From Neorhizobium galegae (GTDB lineage: Bacteria; Pseudomonadota; Alphaproteobacteria; Rhizobiales; Rhizobiaceae), in NCBI RefSeq assembly GCF_017877055.1, contig NZ_JAGIPG010000002.1:1426001-1490000 (forward strand): a stretch of 64,000 bases of DNA, read 5' to 3'. Under the pieces are notes generated by a model. That model did not search any database. It was not told the origin of the DNA and was given only the letters and a program-made list of their open reading frames with translations. The stretch's first letter is position 1, and every line of letters starts with the position of its first letter. A program made the translations under genes and the position numbers. Shown piece after piece: positions 60,960 through 64,000 of the stretch.

Positions 60960-63190
60960 ACATGTACGCGGGAACGCTTTTCGGCGACACAAGTACGGCC
61001 GCTTTGATCCGGGACTACGGCACCATCCCGCCGATGATCGTCGACAGTTTTGCGGGTGGCGGTGGCGCGTCGACAGGTATCGAGATGGCGTTGGGCCGCT
61101 CGCCCGACATCGCCATCAACCACAATCCGGCGGCACTTGCTCTTCACGCCGCGAACCATCCCCAGACGCTGCACCTTTCGGAGAATGTCTGGAAAGTTGA
61201 TCCCCTCGATTATTTAGCGGGCCGGCATATCGGCCTCATGCACTTCTCGCCGGACTGCAAGCACTTCTCGAAGGCAAAGGGCGGAAAACCAGTCGAGCGC
61301 AATATCCGCGATCTCGCGTGGATCATTCCTGGCTGGGTCGAGCGTATCCAGAAAAGCGGCGGCAAGATCGACGTGATTACCATGGAGAACGTCGAGGAGT
61401 TCAAAGACTTTGGGCCGCTGATCGAAACAGAACGCGGCTTGATGCCCGACCCAGAACGCAAGGGCGAGACCTTCCAGAAGTGGTGCAAGGCTCTGCGCAA
61501 GCTGGGTGGCAAAATCTCCTATCGCGAGCTCCGAGCCTGCGACTACGGCGCACCGACGATTCGCAAGCGCCTGTTCATGATTATTCGTTTCGATGGACAG
61601 AAGATCATCTGGCCGGAGCCGACGCACGGTGCGCCGGACGATCCGGAGGTTCTTGCCGGTCGCAAACTGCCCTGGCGGACTGCAGCGGAGATCATCGACT
61701 GGTCAATCGCTTGCCCGTCGATCTTCGACAGCAGCGCAGAGGTGATGGCGAAGCATGGATTGCGAGCTATTCGCCCGCTGGCCGATAACACCATGGCCCG
61801 CGTCGCCCGTGGCATGAAGCGATACGTGCTTGATGCGGAGAAACCGTTTCTGGTGAGTATCAACCATGGTGATAGCGGTGGGAGGCGCGAATATCCGCTC
61901 GACGAGCCTTATGGCGTCGTCACTGCAGGTGGAATCGGGCATGCTATCGTTTCTCCGCATCTCGTAAGCTACTACGGACATGGTGAAAGGCGTACCGAGC
62001 GGACCCATGATCTCAATGATCCGGTCGCGACCATCCCCTGCGAGAACCGCCACGCGCTGGTCGCCCCGTCCGTCATCCGGTTCAATACCGGCGCGACGGG
62101 ACAGGATCTCAGGGAGCCGATATCGACGATCACGGCGAACAGCTTCATCAAGAAGCCCGGGGGTGCTGCGCCTCTAGGCGTGATCGCGCCGCACCTGATG
62201 ACGATGCGGAACTCGGCGAAGCCCTACAATGGCGCGGACGAGCCTACGCACACGATCACCGCCGGCGGCGCCGGGCTCTCTGTCGTGGCTCCCGTGCTAA
62301 CCCACGCACAACAAGGCGGTTCGGTGCGCAGCGTCGAGAAGCCTCACCACACGATCACGGCAAGCAAGAAAGACCAGAACTCGGTCATCATCCCGACGCT
62401 CGTTGGATGCGGTGGCCGTGCCGGACAGAGCCGTCCGCGTGGCGGTGACGAGCCGATGGCGACGATCACGTCCAAGGCAGACGTATGCTCGGCGGTTGCC
62501 TTCATTGCTCAGCACAACATTGATGGCCACAGCGGCCTCGGAAACCCGGGGCGCGCGGCCGATGAACCCTTGTCGACCGTGACGGCCAAGGGCGCGCAAC
62601 AGGGCGTGATCAGCGCCTTCATATCCCGCCAGTTCGGAACCTCGACTGGACATGCGATCGACGAGCCTTCGGCGACCATCACCGCCGATGGCGGCGGAAA
62701 GTCGGTCCTCGTCGCTCCCTACCTGCAGGCCTACTACGGCACAGGTGATGGCGGTGAGGAAAACCAGCCGACGCGGACGATCACGACGAAGGACCGGCAC
62801 GGCCACGTCGAGGCTCGTCTTGATGTCCCGCCATTTACTGCGGACCAGATAGCGCGCGCGCGCCAGGTCGCGGACTTCCTGCGGGCACATGGCTTCTGGG
62901 ATGACCGCGAAATCGTGACGCTCGATATCGGCGGCGAGACCTTTGTGATCGTCGACATAGGCATGCGAATGCTGACGCCGCGGGAGCTTTATAACGCCCA
63001 AGGTTTCCCGCCAGATTACATTATTGATGGCGGATGGGCCGAACCGGCGGGCGGCGGTGAGCCCGTGTGGGTGCCGTTCCCGAAATCCGTGCAGGTGTCC
63101 TGCGTTGGCAACTCCGTCTCTCCCTATCCCTATGCCGCCATCGTTGCGGCGAACTGCGGGCACCTTGCGGCGCTCAGGGAGGCGGCATGA
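60956..63190 (+). CDS. DNA cytosine-5 methyltransferase with nine repeats in the target-recognition region
   Basis: A 744-residue C5-methyltransferase. Motif I is DSFAGGGGASTGIEMALG (near residue 30), motif IV has SPDCKHFSKAKGG with the nucleophile Cys101 in place of the usual PCQ, motif VI is MENVEEF, motif IX is MLTPRELYNAQGFPPDY and motif X is CVGNSVSPYPYAAI. Residues 316-610 hold nine DEP-x-x-TITA-like repeats (DEPTHTITA, DEPMATITS, DEPLSTVTA, DEPSATITA and variants). ATG 60956 gives the proper N-terminus; a longer open frame to 60641 belongs to other genes. Confidence 0.88.
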   Translation: MNMYAGTLFGDTSTAALIRDYGTIPPMIVDSFAGGGGASTGIEMALGRSPDIAINHNPAALALHAANHPQTLHLSENVWKVDPLDYLAGRHIGLMHFSPDCKHFSKAKGGKPVERNIRDLAWIIPGWVERIQKSGGKIDVITMENVEEFKDFGPLIETERGLMPDPERKGETFQKWCKALRKLGGKISYRELRACDYGAPTIRKRLFMIIRFDGQKIIWPEPTHGAPDDPEVLAGRKLPWRTAAEIIDWSIACPSIFDSSAEVMAKHGLRAIRPLADNTMARVARGMKRYVLDAEKPFLVSINHGDSGGRREYPLDEPYGVVTAGGIGHAIVSPHLVSYYGHGERRTERTHDLNDPVATIPCENRHALVAPSVIRFNTGATGQDLREPISTITANSFIKKPGGAAPLGVIAPHLMTMRNSAKPYNGADEPTHTITAGGAGLSVVAPVLTHAQQGGSVRSVEKPHHTITASKKDQNSVIIPTLVGCGGRAGQSRPRGGDEPMATITSKADVCSAVAFIAQHNIDGHSGLGNPGRAADEPLSTVTAKGAQQGVISAFISRQFGTSTGHAIDEPSATITADGGGKSVLVAPYLQAYYGTGDGGEENQPTRTITTKDRHGHVEARLDVPPFTADQIARARQVADFLRAHGFWDDREIVTLDIGGETFVIVDIGMRMLTPRELYNAQGFPPDYIIDGGWAEPAGGGEPVWVPFPKSVQVSCVGNSVSPYPYAAIVAANCGHLAALREAA

Positions 63191-64000
63191 GTGAACCCCG
63201 CCTTTCCATTATTCCCGGGTGGATCATCACCGACCCGCGTCTCAAGGGTAAGGACCTGCAGGTGCTGTGCATGCTTGGCCGGAACGCCAACACGCGCCAC
63301 GGATGGTGCCGCCGTAGCCAGGTGAAACTTGCTGCGGCGCTGGGCTGCGCACGTTCCACGGTGCAGGCGGCAATCGATAGGTTGGTCGAGATCGGGGCGG
63401 TCGAACGTCGCGAGGTGGTCAGTTCCAGCGGCCGGGACAGTGCTCATTGGTACCGGGTTATCTACGATTCCGAGGTGCCGAGCGATGCGTTTAATGCATG
63501 GGACGAAGAGGATGGAGAGGAATTTGATCCTATCGATCCGCACGAAATTCCCGCACCCCCTGCCGGTATATCGGCACCCCCTGCCGGTCCTGGGTCGGCA
63601 CCCCCTGCCGGTTCTGGACCGGCACCTATTAACGCCTCTCCTCTAACGCCTCCTGTTGAACGGGAAGAGAGAGCGCGCGCGGCTGAAGCGATTGAGGAAG
63701 GAAAGGAAAGCCCTGGCGCAATCGAGAGGGCATTCAAGAAATTCTTCGTTGGCTGGAAAACGGCGGTGAACGACAGCGAACCGGATGCCCGCCGCGAATG
63801 GTGGCAGCTCTCGCCGGATGAGCGGCGAGAGGCCTTGGACGGTTCGGAGGCTTACCAGGTCGCGGCTCTGTCGACAGGCCGGAAGTATCTGTGCTCGGCG
63901 GCGAAGTACCTCAAGGAAAAGCGCTGGACGAAGCTTGAGGCGCAAGCTGCGCCAACAGCGAGCCCAGAGCCCTACACCGCATATTCAAGGGCGGGCCGCG
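63187..64000 (+). CDS. HTH domain phage replication-type protein (cut by window edge)
   Basis: The frame from ATG 63187 is still open at 64000 (at least 271 residues). The N-terminal part is a winged-helix replication domain (RLSIIPGWIITDPRLKGKDLQVLCMLGRNANTRHGWCRRSQVKLAAALGCARSTVQAAIDRLVEIGAVERRE), as in phage and plasmid initiators. A linker with three PAPPAG-type repeats (GCACCCCCTGCCGGT three times, 63553-63612) follows. A C-terminal domain has FKKFFVGWKTAVNDSEPDARREWWQLSPDERREALDGS. It overlaps the methyltransferase gene by ATGA. Confidence 0.75.
   Translation, partial: MSEPRLSIIPGWIITDPRLKGKDLQVLCMLGRNANTRHGWCRRSQVKLAAALGCARSTVQAAIDRLVEIGAVERREVVSSSGRDSAHWYRVIYDSEVPSDAFNAWDEEDGEEFDPIDPHEIPAPPAGISAPPAGPGSAPPAGSGPAPINASPLTPPVEREERARAAEAIEEGKESPGAIERAFKKFFVGWKTAVNDSEPDARREWWQLSPDERREALDGSEAYQVAALSTGRKYLCSAAKYLKEKRWTKLEAQAAPTASPEPYTAYSRAGR

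Noticed and set aside
43814..64000. CRISPR array or transposase in the accessory region
   Set aside because: No regularly spaced repeats with unique spacers and no DDE or HUH transposase motif were seen; the region is explained by a prophage.

Overview
The window looks like a chromosomal segment of a member of the Rhizobiaceae (Hyphomicrobiales, Alphaproteobacteria). This rests on the GC-rich codon use, the ldtR-ldtP-glyA-nrdR-ribD-ribE-ribH-nusB order, the DUF177-plsX-fabH-ihfA-MerR order, a BA14K-family protein, a K+-insensitive type H+-pyrophosphatase and Bpt-type leucyltransferase. All of this is judged by reading; no database search was run.

Region 1 (1 to about 43.8 kb) is core chromosome. 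From the left it holds the 3' part of a phytase-like esterase gene, an AraC regulator divergent from a DUF2000 gene, rnd, an MFS exporter, a monooxygenase-domain gene divergent from a LysR regulator, and aspS. A separate module at 9.0-15.6 kb follows: a DUF2189 membrane protein and a minus-strand cluster for an alternative heme-copper oxidase (cytochrome c, subunits II, I, two subunit III-type proteins, IV). This module is bracketed by two inverted, about 91% identical 135-bp repeats. Next come a serine beta-lactamase-like hydrolase, a DUF1236-like protein, an exported protein, parC, an EamA transporter, bpt, an RDD protein, hemB, a cupin and a small membrane protein. The MarR regulator ldtR and the L,D-transpeptidase ldtP follow, separated by two small unknown genes and a strong hairpin. 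Then come glyA-nrdR-ribD-ribE, ribH-nusB, an MFS transporter, hppA, a BamE lipoprotein, a ubiquinol-cytochrome c chaperone protein, DUF177-plsX-fabH, ihfA, a MerR regulator and a BA14K protein.

Region 2 (43.81 kb to the right edge) is the left part of an integrated lambda-like prophage. Its left end is a 45-nt 3' fragment of tRNA-Pro(GGG), which acts as the att duplicate, next to a tyrosine integrase. A leftward early operon of many small, often ATGA-coupled genes runs from about 54.06 kb down to the integrase. A LexA/CI-type repressor with an S24 peptidase domain lies at 55.6-56.2 kb and a Cro-like gene diverges from it. Six copies of a 16-bp operator, GCGGKATWWWTMCCGC-like, sit in two clusters (54.17-54.26 and 56.23-56.31 kb), as in the OL/OR layout of lambda. 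The rightward operon holds a CII-like regulator, an adenine-type methyltransferase, a small protein with a perfect Rieske [2Fe-2S] motif, a C5-cytosine methyltransferase with nine repeats in its target-recognition region, and an HTH replication-type protein cut by the window edge. The intact tRNA-Pro and the late genes should lie beyond 64 kb.

The most unusual accessory content is a plus-strand cassette (46.17-47.76 kb) set against the minus-strand early operon. It encodes a Pro/Gln-rich peptide, a two-TM SLATT-like protein and a second two-TM protein. There are also three small exported-protein genes (48.6, 54.6 and 55.0 kb), which look like lysogenic-conversion genes (morons).
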